Shown here one piece after another: positions 45,477 to 54,701 of a stretch of 64,000 bases of DNA. Each line of letters starts with the position of its first letter. Within the stretch, counting starts at the first letter, position 1. Origin of the DNA: Aureimonas sp. SA4125 (GTDB lineage: Bacteria; Pseudomonadota; Alphaproteobacteria; Rhizobiales; Rhizobiaceae); assembly GCF_019973775.1 (NCBI RefSeq), contig NZ_AP025032.1:1798001-1862000 (forward strand), given 5' to 3'. The translations under genes and the position numbers were made by a program. Below the pieces are notes generated by a model, which ran no database searches, was not told where the DNA came from, and worked only from the letters and a program-made list of their open reading frames with translations.

Positions 45477-47111
45477 TTAGTTCCCCGCCGCCACCATCCG
45501 CCGCTGATCGCGCACCTCCTCGAGCCAGCCTACCCGCATCTCCGGCACGGACTTCAGCAACAGGTCGGTGTAGTCGTCGAAGGGCGGCGAGAGCGCCTCC
45601 GATTTGGGGCCGAAGCGCACCAGGCGGCCGCGGTGCATGACGGCGACGCTGTCGGCGATGGCGCGGACGGTGGCGATGTCGTGGGTGATGAACAGGTAGG
45701 AGACGTCGGTCTCCTTCTGCAGCCGCATCAGGAGCTTCAGGATGCCGTCGGCGACGAGCGGGTCGAGAGCGGAGGTCGGCTCGTCGCAGAGGATGAGCTC
45801 GGGCTCTGCGGCCAGCGCCCTCGCGATTGCCACCCGCTGCTTCTGGCCGCCGGAAAGCTCGGCCGGATAGCGGTCGGCAAAGCCCGCGTCCATCTCGATC
45901 TGGCCGAGCAACTCGTTGATCCGCGTCGTCTTCTTGGCGCCGCGCAGGCCGAAATAGAAGGTGAGGGGGCGACCGATGATCTGCGCGACCGTATGGCGCG
46001 GATTCATCGCGGTATCGGCCATCTGGTAGATCATCTGGATCTTGCGCAGATCGTCGCGCGAGCGTTTGGAGAGTTCGGCCGGCAGCTCCCGCCCCTTGAA
46101 GACGACCCGCCCGTTCTGCGCCGGCAGGAGGCCGGTGATGACGCGTGCCAGCGTCGATTTGCCCGAGCCGGATTCACCGACGACGGCCAGCGTCTGGCCC
46201 TTCGGCAGATGCATCGAGACCCCGTGGAGAACGCGCAGGCCCGAGGGGTAGCCGGCATCGACATGGTCGATCGACAGCAGCCTGTCCGACTGGTCGGTGG
46301 CCTCGGCCTTGCCGAGCTGGCGGATCGAGACGAGCTTCTTGGTGTATTCCTCCCGCGGCGCCTCGAGGATCTGCCGCGTCGTGCCGTATTCGACGGTCTT
46401 GCCCTGCTGCAGCACCATGATGTCGTCGGCGATCTGCGCGACGACGGCGAGGTCGTGGGTGACGTAGATCGCCGCCGTGCCGGTGTCCTCGATCGCCCGC
46501 TTGATGGCGACGAGGACGTCGATCTGCGTCGTCACGTCGAGCGCCGTCGTCGGCTCGTCGAAGACGATGAGGTCGGGCGAGGGCAGGAGCGCCATCGCCG
46601 TCATCGCGCGCTGCAGCTGGCCGCCGGAGACCTGGTGCGGATAGCGCCGGCCGAAGGTCTCCGGATCGGGCAGACCGAGGATCTTGAACAGGTGATCTGC
46701 CTTGGCCCGGGCCTGTTCGCGCGTCATCAGGCCGTGCTTCAGCGCTGCCTCGATCATCTGGTCGCCGAGCCGGAAGGCCGGATTGAAGGCCGCCGCCGCG
46801 GACTGCGCGACGTAGCAGACTTTTGCGCCGCGTTGCTGGCGCAGTTCGCCCGCGGTGCAGCCGACGAGGTTGGTGCCGTTCAGCGTGACGGTGCCACCGG
46901 CGATCGTGATGCCGCCGCGACCGTAGCCGAGCGCGGCGAGGCCGATGGTCGACTTGCCGGCGCCGGACTCGCCGATGAGGCCCAGCACCTTGCCCTTGGC
47001 GACGTCGAAGGAGACGCCGTGGACGATGGTGATGTCACGCGCCGGCTCGCCCGGCGGGTAGATGCGGGCCTTGATGACGAGGTCGCGGACGGAGAGGAGC
47101 TGGTCGGTCAT
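45477..47111 (-). CDS. peptide-type ABC transporter, fused double ATPase (DppD-DppF)
   Basis: A 544-residue protein carrying two ATPase domains in one chain. Half 1 has Walker A GESGAGKST, and half 2 has GESGSGKST and LSGGQKQRV. Both have Walker B motifs (FDEPTTALD, CDEPTSALD). Fused DppDF ATPases occur in many rhizobial peptide and opine importers. The start at 47111 overlaps the permease stop by 4 bp. It ends the operon, convergent with the GAF gene. Confidence 0.9.
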   Translation of the reverse strand: MTDQLLSVRDLVIKARIYPPGEPARDITIVHGVSFDVAKGKVLGLIGESGAGKSTIGLAALGYGRGGITIAGGTVTLNGTNLVGCTAGELRQQRGAKVCYVAQSAAAAFNPAFRLGDQMIEAALKHGLMTREQARAKADHLFKILGLPDPETFGRRYPHQVSGGQLQRAMTAMALLPSPDLIVFDEPTTALDVTTQIDVLVAIKRAIEDTGTAAIYVTHDLAVVAQIADDIMVLQQGKTVEYGTTRQILEAPREEYTKKLVSIRQLGKAEATDQSDRLLSIDHVDAGYPSGLRVLHGVSMHLPKGQTLAVVGESGSGKSTLARVITGLLPAQNGRVVFKGRELPAELSKRSRDDLRKIQMIYQMADTAMNPRHTVAQIIGRPLTFYFGLRGAKKTTRINELLGQIEMDAGFADRYPAELSGGQKQRVAIARALAAEPELILCDEPTSALDPLVADGILKLLMRLQKETDVSYLFITHDIATVRAIADSVAVMHRGRLVRFGPKSEALSPPFDDYTDLLLKSVPEMRVGWLEEVRDQRRMVAAGN

Positions 47112-47929
47112 CCGCGGCCGCCCTTCAGGCTGGAGGTACGGTTGAGCAGCCAGTCGACGACGAGATTGACCGAGACGGCGAGGGCGGCGATCGCCGCGCC
47201 CGGGATCAGGGCCGCCCCGATGCCGAAGATGATGCCGTCCTTGTTGTCCTTGACCATGCCGCCCCAATCGGCGGCCGGCGGCTGGATGCCGAGGCCGAGG
47301 AAGGACAGCGTCGACAGGAAGAGGACGGCGAAAGCGAAGCGCAGGCCAAATTCGGCCAGCAGCGGCGACAGGGCGTTGGGCAAAAGTTCGCGAAAAATGA
47401 TCCAGCCCGTCCCTTCGCCACGCAGCCGTGCCGCCTCGACGAAGTCCATGACGGCGATGTCGGTCGCCACCGCACGGCCGAGCCGGAAGACGCGGGTCGA
47501 ATCCAGCACCGCCATCACGAGGATCAGGATCCACAGTTTCTGCGGCAGGACGGCAAGGACGACGAGCGCGAAGATCAGCGTCGGGATCGCCATCATCAGA
47601 TCGTTCAGCCGCGACAGGGCCTGGTCGGTCCAGCCGCGCAGGACCGCGGCGGTGAAGGACAGGAGGATGCCGAGGGAGAAGGACAGGAAGGTGGCGCAGG
47701 CGGCGACGAGGATCGTCGTCTGTGCTCCGAAGATCAGGCGCGAGAGGAGATCCCGGCCGAGATTGTCGGTGCCGAGGAGGAAAGCCCCGCCCATCGGCTC
47801 CCAGACGTCGCCGACCACCTCGGTCTCACCGTAAGGCGCGATGAAAGGCGCAAACAGCGCGCAGAAAAGGGCGAGCGCGATGCCGGCGATGCCGATCCAG
47901 GCGCTGAGGGGGATGGTGCGCCATCTCAT
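47108..47929 (-). CDS. peptide-type ABC transporter permease (DppC-like)
   Basis: A 273-residue membrane permease. The conserved GGAFLLGTDNLGRDLLSRL and EAA-loop EAARLRGEGTGWI are typical of DppC/OppC. About six membrane segments. It overlaps the ATPase by 4 bp and follows DppB-like by 10 bp. Confidence 0.9.
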   Translation of the reverse strand: MRWRTIPLSAWIGIAGIALALFCALFAPFIAPYGETEVVGDVWEPMGGAFLLGTDNLGRDLLSRLIFGAQTTILVAACATFLSFSLGILLSFTAAVLRGWTDQALSRLNDLMMAIPTLIFALVVLAVLPQKLWILILVMAVLDSTRVFRLGRAVATDIAVMDFVEAARLRGEGTGWIIFRELLPNALSPLLAEFGLRFAFAVLFLSTLSFLGLGIQPPAADWGGMVKDNKDGIIFGIGAALIPGAAIAALAVSVNLVVDWLLNRTSSLKGGRG

Positions 47930-47939
47930 GTCGGGGCCT

Positions 47940-49061
47940 TCACTTGGGATGCCGCAGGCGGGGGTTGAAGACGATGCCGAGAATGTCGGCGATCATGTTG
48001 AGAACGATGTAGACCGCCGCGAAGAGGAGGCCGCAGGCCTGCACCACCGGCATGTCGCGCACCGTCACCGCGTCGACCATGTACTGGCCGATGCCGGGAT
48101 AGACGAACACCACCTCGACCACGACGACGCCGACGACGAGATAGGCCAGATTCAGCGCCACGACGTTGATGATCGGCGCGATGGCGTTCGGGCCGGCATG
48201 CTTGGCGATGATCCGCATCTTCGAGAGCCCCTTCAACTCGGCGGTCTCGACATAGGGGCTCGCCATGACGTTGAGGATCGCGGCGCGGGTCATGCGCATC
48301 ATGTGGGCCAGAACCACGAGGACGAGCGTTCCGGCCGGCAGGATGATCGCTTCGACCCGCTCGAGGAACGGCATCCCGGCATAGACCGTCGAGGGGAAGG
48401 AGACCCAGCCGAGATTGATCGCGAAGAGGAAGATGAAGAGGTAGCCGACGAAGAACTCCGGCAGCGAGATCGCGGCCAGCGAGAAGACGTTGATCACCCG
48501 GTCCGGCAGCCGGTCGCGGTAGAAGACGGAGAGCATGCCGAGACCGACCGCGAGCGGCACCGAGACGACGGCGGCGAAGGCGGCAAGGAACAGCGTGTTG
48601 CCGAGCCGGTTCGACAATTGCTCGGTGATCGAATTGCGGCTTGCCCAGGACGTGCCGAAATCGCCCTGGAGGGCGCCGCCGAGCCAGGAGAGGTAGCGGG
48701 TGACGGCGGGCTGGTCGAGGCCGAGCTCGCGCCGGATGTTCTCGACGGCCTGGGGCGTCGCCGACTGGCCGAGATAGGTCTGGGCAAAATCCCCCGGCAG
48801 CGCCTGGATGCCGAGGAAAAGCAGCAGCGACACGGCCAGAAGCAGGACGAAGCTGATGGCGAGCCGCTGAAGGATCATCGATGCCAGCGGATAGGTCCCG
48901 GCAAACCGGCGCAGGGCCGAGGTTCCGGGCTCGGTCGACCGGGGCGCCGGCGGAAGGGAGACGAGCACGGAGCCCGCGGTACCGGCCGTCGCCAGGGGGT
49001 CTCCCGCCGGCAGGGTGCCGGCCGGATGGCCTTTTTCGGTTGTCCCGAGCCCGGAAGCCAT
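47940..49061 (-). CDS. peptide-type ABC transporter permease (DppB-like)
   Basis: A 373-residue permease with a non-conserved N-terminal extension of about 60 residues before the first membrane helix (ASMILQRLAISFVLLLAVSL). The DppB hallmarks are AIILPAGTLVLVVLAHMMRM and the EAA loop ETAELKGLSKMRIIAKHAGPN. The start at 49061 overlaps the binding-protein stop by one base (TGATG), which supports the long N-terminus over an internal Met. Confidence 0.88.
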   Translation of the reverse strand: MASGLGTTEKGHPAGTLPAGDPLATAGTAGSVLVSLPPAPRSTEPGTSALRRFAGTYPLASMILQRLAISFVLLLAVSLLLFLGIQALPGDFAQTYLGQSATPQAVENIRRELGLDQPAVTRYLSWLGGALQGDFGTSWASRNSITEQLSNRLGNTLFLAAFAAVVSVPLAVGLGMLSVFYRDRLPDRVINVFSLAAISLPEFFVGYLFIFLFAINLGWVSFPSTVYAGMPFLERVEAIILPAGTLVLVVLAHMMRMTRAAILNVMASPYVETAELKGLSKMRIIAKHAGPNAIAPIINVVALNLAYLVVGVVVVEVVFVYPGIGQYMVDAVTVRDMPVVQACGLLFAAVYIVLNMIADILGIVFNPRLRHPK

Positions 49062-50653
49062 CAGGCTTCGAGCCAGACGCGGGTGCCGACGAAGCCGTTC
49101 GACATGTCGTTGCCGATATCGTGGACGTAGCCCTTCACCTTCTTGGTGGAGGCGTTCACGAAGTCGTTGAACATCGGCAGGATCAGGCCGCCCTCGTCGC
49201 GCACCATCGTCGCCATGGTGCGATACATGTCCTTGCGCTTGGGCTCATCGAGCTCGGCGCGGGCTTCGAGCAGCATCTTGTCGAAGTCCGGACGCAGGAA
49301 GCGCGTGTCGTTCCAGTCGGCCTTGGAATAGTAGGCCGTGGTGTACATCTGGTCCTGCGTCGGCCGGCCGCCCCAATAGGAGGTGGAGAAGGGCTGGACG
49401 TTCCAGACGTTCGTCCAGTAGCCGTCGCCGGGTTCGCGCTTCACCTCGATATTGATGCCCGCCTTCTTGGCGCTTTCCTGGTAGAGCACGGCCGCATCGA
49501 CCGCGCCGGGGAAGGCGACGTCGGAGGTGCGCAGGAGAACGGCGCCGTCATGGCCGGACTTCTTGAAGTGGAAGGCGGCCTTGTCCGGATCGTAGGCGCG
49601 CTGCTCCAGGCCTTCGGGGAAGAGTGCATAGGTCTCGTTGATCGGGAAATCGTTGCCGACCTTGCCGTAGCCGCCGAGGATGGTCTTGACCATCGACTCC
49701 CGGTCCATGGCGTATTTCAGCGCCAGGCGCAGGTCGATGTTGTCGAAGGGCGCGGTGTTGCAGTGCATGATGAAGACGTAGTGGCCGCGGCCCGACGTGT
49801 TCAGGATCTCGACGTTCGGGCCGCGCTTCAGGAGGCCGACGGTCTTCGGATCGACGCGGTTGATGAAGTGGACCTGCCCCGAGGAGAGGGCGGCGACGCG
49901 GGCGGTGGCGTCGTTGATGACGATGATCTCGATCGAATCGACATAGCCGCGGTCCTGGCGCCAGTCGTTCGGGTTCTTCTCGAAGGTGGCGCGCACGCCC
50001 GGCTCGAAGCTGGCGACCTTGTAGGGGCCGGTGCCGATCGCGGCATTGGGGTCGTCGAAGCCGCCGTTCGGCTGGACGATGAGGTGGTAGTCGGACAGGA
50101 GCAGCGGCAGGTCGGCATTGCCTTCGGCGAGCGTGATGACGAGGTCGCCGCCCTCGACCTTGATGTCGCCGATCGACTTCATGACGCCGAGCGCGCCGGA
50201 TTCGGACTTCTCGTCGGTGTGGCGCTTCAGGGTCTGAAGCACGTCGTCGACGGTCATCTCCTTGCCGTTGTGGAACTGCACGCCCTTGCGGATCTTGAAC
50301 GTCCAGATCTTCGCGTCCGGCGAGGATTCCCAGGATTCGGCAAGGGCCGCGACGGGCTGGCCGGTTAGCGGGTCGCTCTCGACGAGCATGTCGCCCCAGT
50401 TGCGGCCGACGACGAAGAGCACCTGCGAGAGATATTTGGCCGGATCGAGCACGTCCGTGGCGGCACCACCTTCGAGACCGAGCTTCAGGTGGCCGCCCTT
50501 CACCGGTTCGGCCGCCGCGACGCTGGTGGCGAACATCGAACCGGCGGCAGAGAGGCTGACGCCGGCGGCCAGCGCCCGGCCCATGAAATCACGGCGGCTC
50601 ATGCCGCCGCGGGTGACCTGGCTGCCCAGATATTTCAGATAGTCGCTCATCAT
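49061..50653 (-). CDS. peptide-type ABC transporter binding protein with Tat leader
   Basis: A 530-residue periplasmic binding protein of the OppA/DppA fold (family 5 SBP). A twin-arginine motif SRRDFM lies at residues 19-24, followed by a hydrophobic region and VAAAE cleavage. The blocks WTFKIRKGVQFHNGKEMT and AIGTGPYKVASFEPG are diagnostic of the fold. The ligand could be a peptide, opine or small amine. The adjacency to carnitine genes makes a carnitine-related ligand conceivable but unproven. First gene of its operon. Confidence 0.9.
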   Translation of the reverse strand: MMSDYLKYLGSQVTRGGMSRRDFMGRALAAGVSLSAAGSMFATSVAAAEPVKGGHLKLGLEGGAATDVLDPAKYLSQVLFVVGRNWGDMLVESDPLTGQPVAALAESWESSPDAKIWTFKIRKGVQFHNGKEMTVDDVLQTLKRHTDEKSESGALGVMKSIGDIKVEGGDLVITLAEGNADLPLLLSDYHLIVQPNGGFDDPNAAIGTGPYKVASFEPGVRATFEKNPNDWRQDRGYVDSIEIIVINDATARVAALSSGQVHFINRVDPKTVGLLKRGPNVEILNTSGRGHYVFIMHCNTAPFDNIDLRLALKYAMDRESMVKTILGGYGKVGNDFPINETYALFPEGLEQRAYDPDKAAFHFKKSGHDGAVLLRTSDVAFPGAVDAAVLYQESAKKAGINIEVKREPGDGYWTNVWNVQPFSTSYWGGRPTQDQMYTTAYYSKADWNDTRFLRPDFDKMLLEARAELDEPKRKDMYRTMATMVRDEGGLILPMFNDFVNASTKKVKGYVHDIGNDMSNGFVGTRVWLEA

Positions 50654-50967
50654 CGTCTCCGTTTGCCGGCGGTTTGTCGAAAGGGCCGCGCGCTGCGACC
50701 GTGATGCCAGGATCCGCGGCTGACATCGTCAGGACCGCCGCAATACAAGCTATCGTTGGCCAGGGAAAGCAAGATGTCCACGTGCGACATCGCTTGTCGT
50801 GTCTGCACAGACTCGCCAAAGGGTCTGTCGGCCAAGCACAGAACAGATGATCTGCCGAAATTGTAGTCGGCATGTGCAAAAATATTGCACTGCAGCGAGC
50901 GGTCTTCTCGGAGGCCATCGGCGCCGAAGGGAAAAGTCCCACGATGACTATGGCCCGAACCCGATGA
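50654..50967. other. intergenic region upstream of the peptide-type transporter operon
   Basis: A 314-bp gap with no supported gene. It should contain the promoter of the minus-strand transporter operon. Notable elements are a 17-bp palindrome at 50874-50890 and a 20-bp-period duplication near 50942 that overlaps the cdhR stop. A short inverted repeat GTCTG-CA-CAGAC is also present near 50800. Confidence 0.55.
50874..50890. promoter_or_regulatory. 17-bp palindromic operator candidate
   Basis: GTGCAA (50874-50879) and TTGCAC (50885-50890) are exact inverted repeats around AAATA. The AT-rich spacer and 6-bp arms fit a dimeric regulator site. It lies about 220 bp upstream of the binding-protein start, which is distant for a repressor site. 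No regulator could be matched. Confidence 0.4.
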
Positions 50968-50975
50968 CTATGGCC
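50942..50975. repeat. tandem duplication overlapping the cdhR stop codon
   Basis: CGATGACTATGGCC occurs at 50942-50955 and 50962-50975, a 20-bp period with a divergent spacer. The cdhR stop codon (complement of 50968-50970) lies in the second copy, and the same triplet recurs in the first. It looks like a local duplication of the gene end. Confidence 0.75.
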
Positions 50976-51948
50976 GGCGCCGGGCGTTCCGTGCCTCGCC
51001 GGGGCTCGTGCCATAGCGTTGCCGAAAAGCTCTTGCGAAAGCCGAGGCGGACTGAAATCCGCACTGTGTCGAAACAGACGATATATTGTCGCGACTTTCA
51101 AGCACCAATCGCCGCCCCGCCTCGAGCCTCAGACCACGGCAGAACTCCTGTGGTGACTGTCCGACATGGGAAAGAAACAGCATTTCGAGGGTCCTTCGGC
51201 TCGTCCCGAGGCGCCGCGCCAGCGACGACATCGGCAGGGGATCGGCGAGATGGGTCTCCATCAGGCGGATCGCGGCGGCAAGCCGCGGCTCGTACCAGTC
51301 GAGCCGGCCGAGCGAGAGGCTGGGCTGGGGATCCTCGGCGGGATGCGCGCGCTCGTAGATGAAGATGCTGGCGACGCTCAGCGCCAGCGCGTAGCCCTGC
51401 CGGAGGCGGATGAGGTCGAGCATCATGTCGAGCGTCGGCGAGGCGCCGCCGCTGGTAAAGCGGTCGCCGTCGACGACGTAGCGGCTCGGCGAGACCAGGA
51501 TATCGGGAAAACGGTCGGTGAAGGAGGGAAGATCCTCCCAGTGCGTCGTCGCCCGCCGCCCGGCGAGGACGCCGGCTCTGGCCAGAACGAAGGCGCCGGA
51601 TTCGATCCCGCCGAGCGGCAGTCGGCGGCGGGCGCAGAGCCTCAATGCCTTCTCGAGGTTCGGCCCCGCATGACGGGCGACGTTGAACGCCGCGACGACG
51701 ACGAGCGCATCGCCTGTCGCCTGCGGATCGAAGATGCCATCGACCTCAAGGCGCAGGCCGCTGGACGTCGCAACGGCCGCACCATCGGAAGAAAGAACCC
51801 GCCAGCGATAGAGCGTCCGGCCGGCGACCCGGTTGGCCGCCCGCAAGGGCTCGACCGCCGAGGCGAAGGAGAGCAGCGAGAACTCCGGCAGGACCAGGAA
51901 ATCGATGGCGAGAACGTCGTCGCCGGCTGCGAAAATATTGGCGTGCAT
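50968..51948 (-). CDS. cdhR: GlxA/AraC-family regulator of carnitine catabolism (CdhR-like)
   Basis: A 326-residue regulator. The N-terminal half is a DJ-1/PfpI-like (class I glutamine-amidotransferase) sensor with [14 protein letters not shown]. The C-terminal AraC-type HTH region ([16 protein letters not shown] and [18 protein letters not shown]) binds DNA. Pseudomonas CdhR has this architecture and activates carnitine dehydrogenase genes. It is divergent from exactly those genes with 95 bp between. The start at 51948 (MHANIF) is preferred to one 13 codons upstream. Confidence 0.85.
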   Translation of the reverse strand: MHANIFAAGDDVLAIDFLVLPEFSLLSFASAVEPLRAANRVAGRTLYRWRVLSSDGAAVATSSGLRLEVDGIFDPQATGDALVVVAAFNVARHAGPNLEKALRLCARRRLPLGGIESGAFVLARAGVLAGRRATTHWEDLPSFTDRFPDILVSPSRYVVDGDRFTSGGASPTLDMMLDLIRLRQGYALALSVASIFIYERAHPAEDPQPSLSLGRLDWYEPRLAAAIRLMETHLADPLPMSSLARRLGTSRRTLEMLFLSHVGQSPQEFCRGLRLEAGRRLVLESRDNISSVSTQCGFQSASAFARAFRQRYGTSPGEARNARRRP

Positions 51949-52043
51949 GCGCAATCCGTATCGGTTTCTGCGCACCGTGTATCGCAAGCGCAGCCGGCTT
52001 TCGCCAGCATGGTGGTCCTCTATCGGCCCTGGAAGGACACGAC

Positions 52044-52949
52044 ATGGCGCTTGGCATGAACCGCGAAGTCTTCATCACCTGCGCCGTCACAGGGGCGGGC
52101 GACACCGCCGGGCGCTCCGACAAGGTGCCGGTGACGCCGGAGCAGATCGCCGCGGCCTCGATCGAGGCGGCGGAGGCCGGGGCGGCGGTCGCCCATATCC
52201 ACGTCCGCGATCCCGCGACCGGGCAGGGCTCGCGCGATCTCGCCCTGTACCGCGAGACGGTGCGCCTCATTCGCGCCTCGGGCGTCGACGTCATCCTCAA
52301 CCTCACCGCCGGCATGGGCGGCGACCTGACGCTGGGATCGGTCGAGGCGCCGCTGCCCCCCTCGCGGGTTGGCACCGACATGGTCGGCGCGACCGAGCGC
52401 CTTGCCCACGTCGCCGAGCTCCTGCCGGAGATCTGCACGCTCGACTGCGGCACGATGAATTTCGGCGAGGGCGACTATGTCATGACGAACACGCCGGCCA
52501 TGCTGAAGGCGATGGCGGCGCAGATCCAGGCGCTGGGGGTCAGGCCCGAGATCGAGATCTTCGACACCGGCCATCTCGTCCTGGCGCAATGGCTGGAGAA
52601 ACAGGGCCTCCTCGACGGCCCGGTCCTGGTGCAGCTCTGCATGGGCATTCCCTGGGGCGCGCCGGACGACATCGGCACGCTGATGGCCATGGTGAACAAC
52701 CTGCCGAAGGACTGGATTTTTTCGGCCTTCTCGATCGGCCGCAACCAGCTCCCCTATGCGGCGCTCGCGGCCCTCGCCGGCGGCAATGTGCGTGTCGGGC
52801 TCGAGGACAATCTCTGGCTCGGCAAGGGCGTGCTCGCCTCGAACGGCGATCTCGTCGCGGCGGCGAAGACGACGCTGACCTCGATGGGCGCAAAGGTCCT
52901 CACCCCCGCCGAGACGCGGGCGAAGCTGCACCTCAAGAAGCGGACGTAA
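52044..52949 (+). CDS. 3-dehydrocarnitine cleavage enzyme (BKACE family)
   Basis: A 301-residue beta-keto-acid cleavage enzyme. The metal-binding HIHVRD lies at residues 51-56. In the carnitine pathway these enzymes convert 3-dehydrocarnitine plus acetyl-CoA to betainyl-CoA plus acetoacetate. The [12 protein letters not shown] and [14 protein letters not shown] blocks are conserved in the family. It is 5 bp upstream of the carnitine dehydrogenase gene. The carnitine assignment comes from the operon context, since the family is broad. Confidence 0.88.
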   Translation: MALGMNREVFITCAVTGAGDTAGRSDKVPVTPEQIAAASIEAAEAGAAVAHIHVRDPATGQGSRDLALYRETVRLIRASGVDVILNLTAGMGGDLTLGSVEAPLPPSRVGTDMVGATERLAHVAELLPEICTLDCGTMNFGEGDYVMTNTPAMLKAMAAQIQALGVRPEIEIFDTGHLVLAQWLEKQGLLDGPVLVQLCMGIPWGAPDDIGTLMAMVNNLPKDWIFSAFSIGRNQLPYAALAALAGGNVRVGLEDNLWLGKGVLASNGDLVAAAKTTLTSMGAKVLTPAETRAKLHLKKRT

Positions 52950-52954
52950 GGGCC

Positions 52955-54442
52955 ATGGACGGAATCAGGAAAGTCGCCGTCATCGGTGGCGGCGTCATCG
53001 GCGGCGGCTGGGTCGCGCGCTTTGCCCAGAACGGGCACGACGTCGCCGTCTACGACCCCGACCCGGAGGCCGAGCGCAAGCTCGCCGGGCTGATGGAGAA
53101 TGCCGCGCGCGCCTTCGCCGCGCTGATCCCGGGCGACAGGCCTGATTTCGGCACGGTGCGCTTCGTTTCGACCTTAAGGGAAGCTGTCGAAGATGCCGAT
53201 CTGATTCAGGAAAGTGCGCCCGAGCAGCTGGCGCTGAAGCAGAAGATCCTTGGCGAGATCGACGTCCACGCGCGGGCCGGCGCTCTCGTCGCTTCCTCGA
53301 CCTCGGGTCTCCTGCCGAGCGACCTGCAGCAGGCGATGCGGCGGCCCGAGCGGCTGTTCGTCGCCCACCCCTTCAACCCCGTCTATCTCGTGCCGCTGGT
53401 CGAGCTCGTCGCCGGCGCGGCGACGGCGCCCGAGACGATCGAGACGGCCAAGCGTTTCTACGCCGCGCTCGGCATGAAGCCGCTGCACGTTCGCAAGGAG
53501 ATCGACGCCTTCATCGGCGACCGCCTGCTCGAAGCGCTGTGGCGCGAGGCGCTGTGGCTCGTCAACGACGATGTCGCCACCGCCGAGGAGATCGACGACG
53601 TCATCCGCTATTCCTTCGGCCTGCGCTGGGCCCAGATGGGAATCTTCCAGGTCTACCGAATTGCCGGGGGCGAGGCCGGCATGCGCCACTTCATGGCGCA
53701 GTTCGGTCCCTGCCTGAAATGGCCGTGGACGAAGCTGATGGACGTGCCGGACCTCACCGACGCGCTCGTCGACAAGATCTCCGACCAGTCGGACGCGCAG
53801 GCTCATGGCCTGTCGATCCGCGACCTCGAGCGGATCCGCGACGACAACCTCGTCGCCATCATGCGCGCGCTGGCCGGCCAGGCGGGCGGCGCCGGCTGGG
53901 GCGCGGGCGAGCTGCTGAACACCTACGAGGCGAGCCTGGCCCAGCCGGCGCCGGCGGCTGCCGAGCCCGACATCACCCGGCCGCTCGACCTCCACACCGC
54001 GACCGTCCTGCGGGAATGGGCTGATTACAACGGCCACATGACCGAATACCGCTATCTCCAGGTACTGGGCGAGGCGACGGACGCGCTGCTGGCGCTGATC
54101 GGCCTCGACGCCGAGATGCTGGCCGCCGGCCGCAGCTTCTACACGGTCGAAAGCCATCTCCGGCACCTCGCCGAGTGCCGTGTCGGCGACCGGCTGGCGG
54201 TCTCGACACAGGTGCTCTCCAGCGACGGCAAGCGGCTGCGGATCTTCCACACGATAACGAACGCCACGAGCGGCGACGTCGTGGCGACGGGCGAGCACAT
54301 GCTTCTGCATGTCGATACCACCAGCGGCAAGGCCGTGGCCGCCGCGCCGGCGCTTGCGCAGACGATGGAAAGCCTCGCGGCAGCACATGCGAGTCTTGCC
54401 GTTCCGGACGCGGCAGGGCGCGCTGTCGGACAGCCACGCTGA
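52955..54442 (+). CDS. L-carnitine dehydrogenase fused to betainyl-CoA thioesterase
   Basis: A 495-residue bifunctional protein. The N-terminal part (1 to about 320) is a 3-hydroxyacyl-CoA-dehydrogenase-like enzyme with Rossmann motif GGGVIGGGW at residues 10-18. It oxidises L-carnitine to 3-dehydrocarnitine with NAD. From about residue 345 a hotdog-fold thioesterase follows, with DYNGHM at 357-362. It would release glycine betaine from betainyl-CoA. The length matches the known rhizobial fusion. Together with the previous gene it covers three consecutive steps. Confidence 0.9.
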   Translation: MDGIRKVAVIGGGVIGGGWVARFAQNGHDVAVYDPDPEAERKLAGLMENAARAFAALIPGDRPDFGTVRFVSTLREAVEDADLIQESAPEQLALKQKILGEIDVHARAGALVASSTSGLLPSDLQQAMRRPERLFVAHPFNPVYLVPLVELVAGAATAPETIETAKRFYAALGMKPLHVRKEIDAFIGDRLLEALWREALWLVNDDVATAEEIDDVIRYSFGLRWAQMGIFQVYRIAGGEAGMRHFMAQFGPCLKWPWTKLMDVPDLTDALVDKISDQSDAQAHGLSIRDLERIRDDNLVAIMRALAGQAGGAGWGAGELLNTYEASLAQPAPAAAEPDITRPLDLHTATVLREWADYNGHMTEYRYLQVLGEATDALLALIGLDAEMLAAGRSFYTVESHLRHLAECRVGDRLAVSTQVLSSDGKRLRIFHTITNATSGDVVATGEHMLLHVDTTSGKAVAAAPALAQTMESLAAAHASLAVPDAAGRAVGQPR

Positions 54443-54701
54443 ATGGCGAGGGGCGGGGGAGGTCGGGACGGGTGACAGCACCGCCGCGCCCGCCTTCGTC
54501 GGCCAATTGCCGGATACGCGCGACCGGATCGCGCGCACGGTCGCTGAACCCGACCGGCCCGATCGGGGACTCCTGCTGGAAAGGATGGCCGGTGACCCGG
54601 CCAACTATACGTTTTCGTTATCTTGTTGATCGCGCGGGAACGATTGCTAGTTCTGATCGAGGGGCACTGCCGCTCTTCGTGCATGGAAAGCGATTCTGCG
54701 A

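Noticed and set aside
45633..47834. Plus-strand ORF of 733 codons
   Set aside because: Antisense to the fused ATPase and DppC-like permease. No motif seen; the codon pattern is a mirror of those genes.
51833..54442. Apparent 869-codon plus-strand ORF
   Set aside because: The 3' part is the true carnitine dehydrogenase fusion, but the first 374 codons run through the cdhR and BKACE genes in another frame. The true start is 52955.
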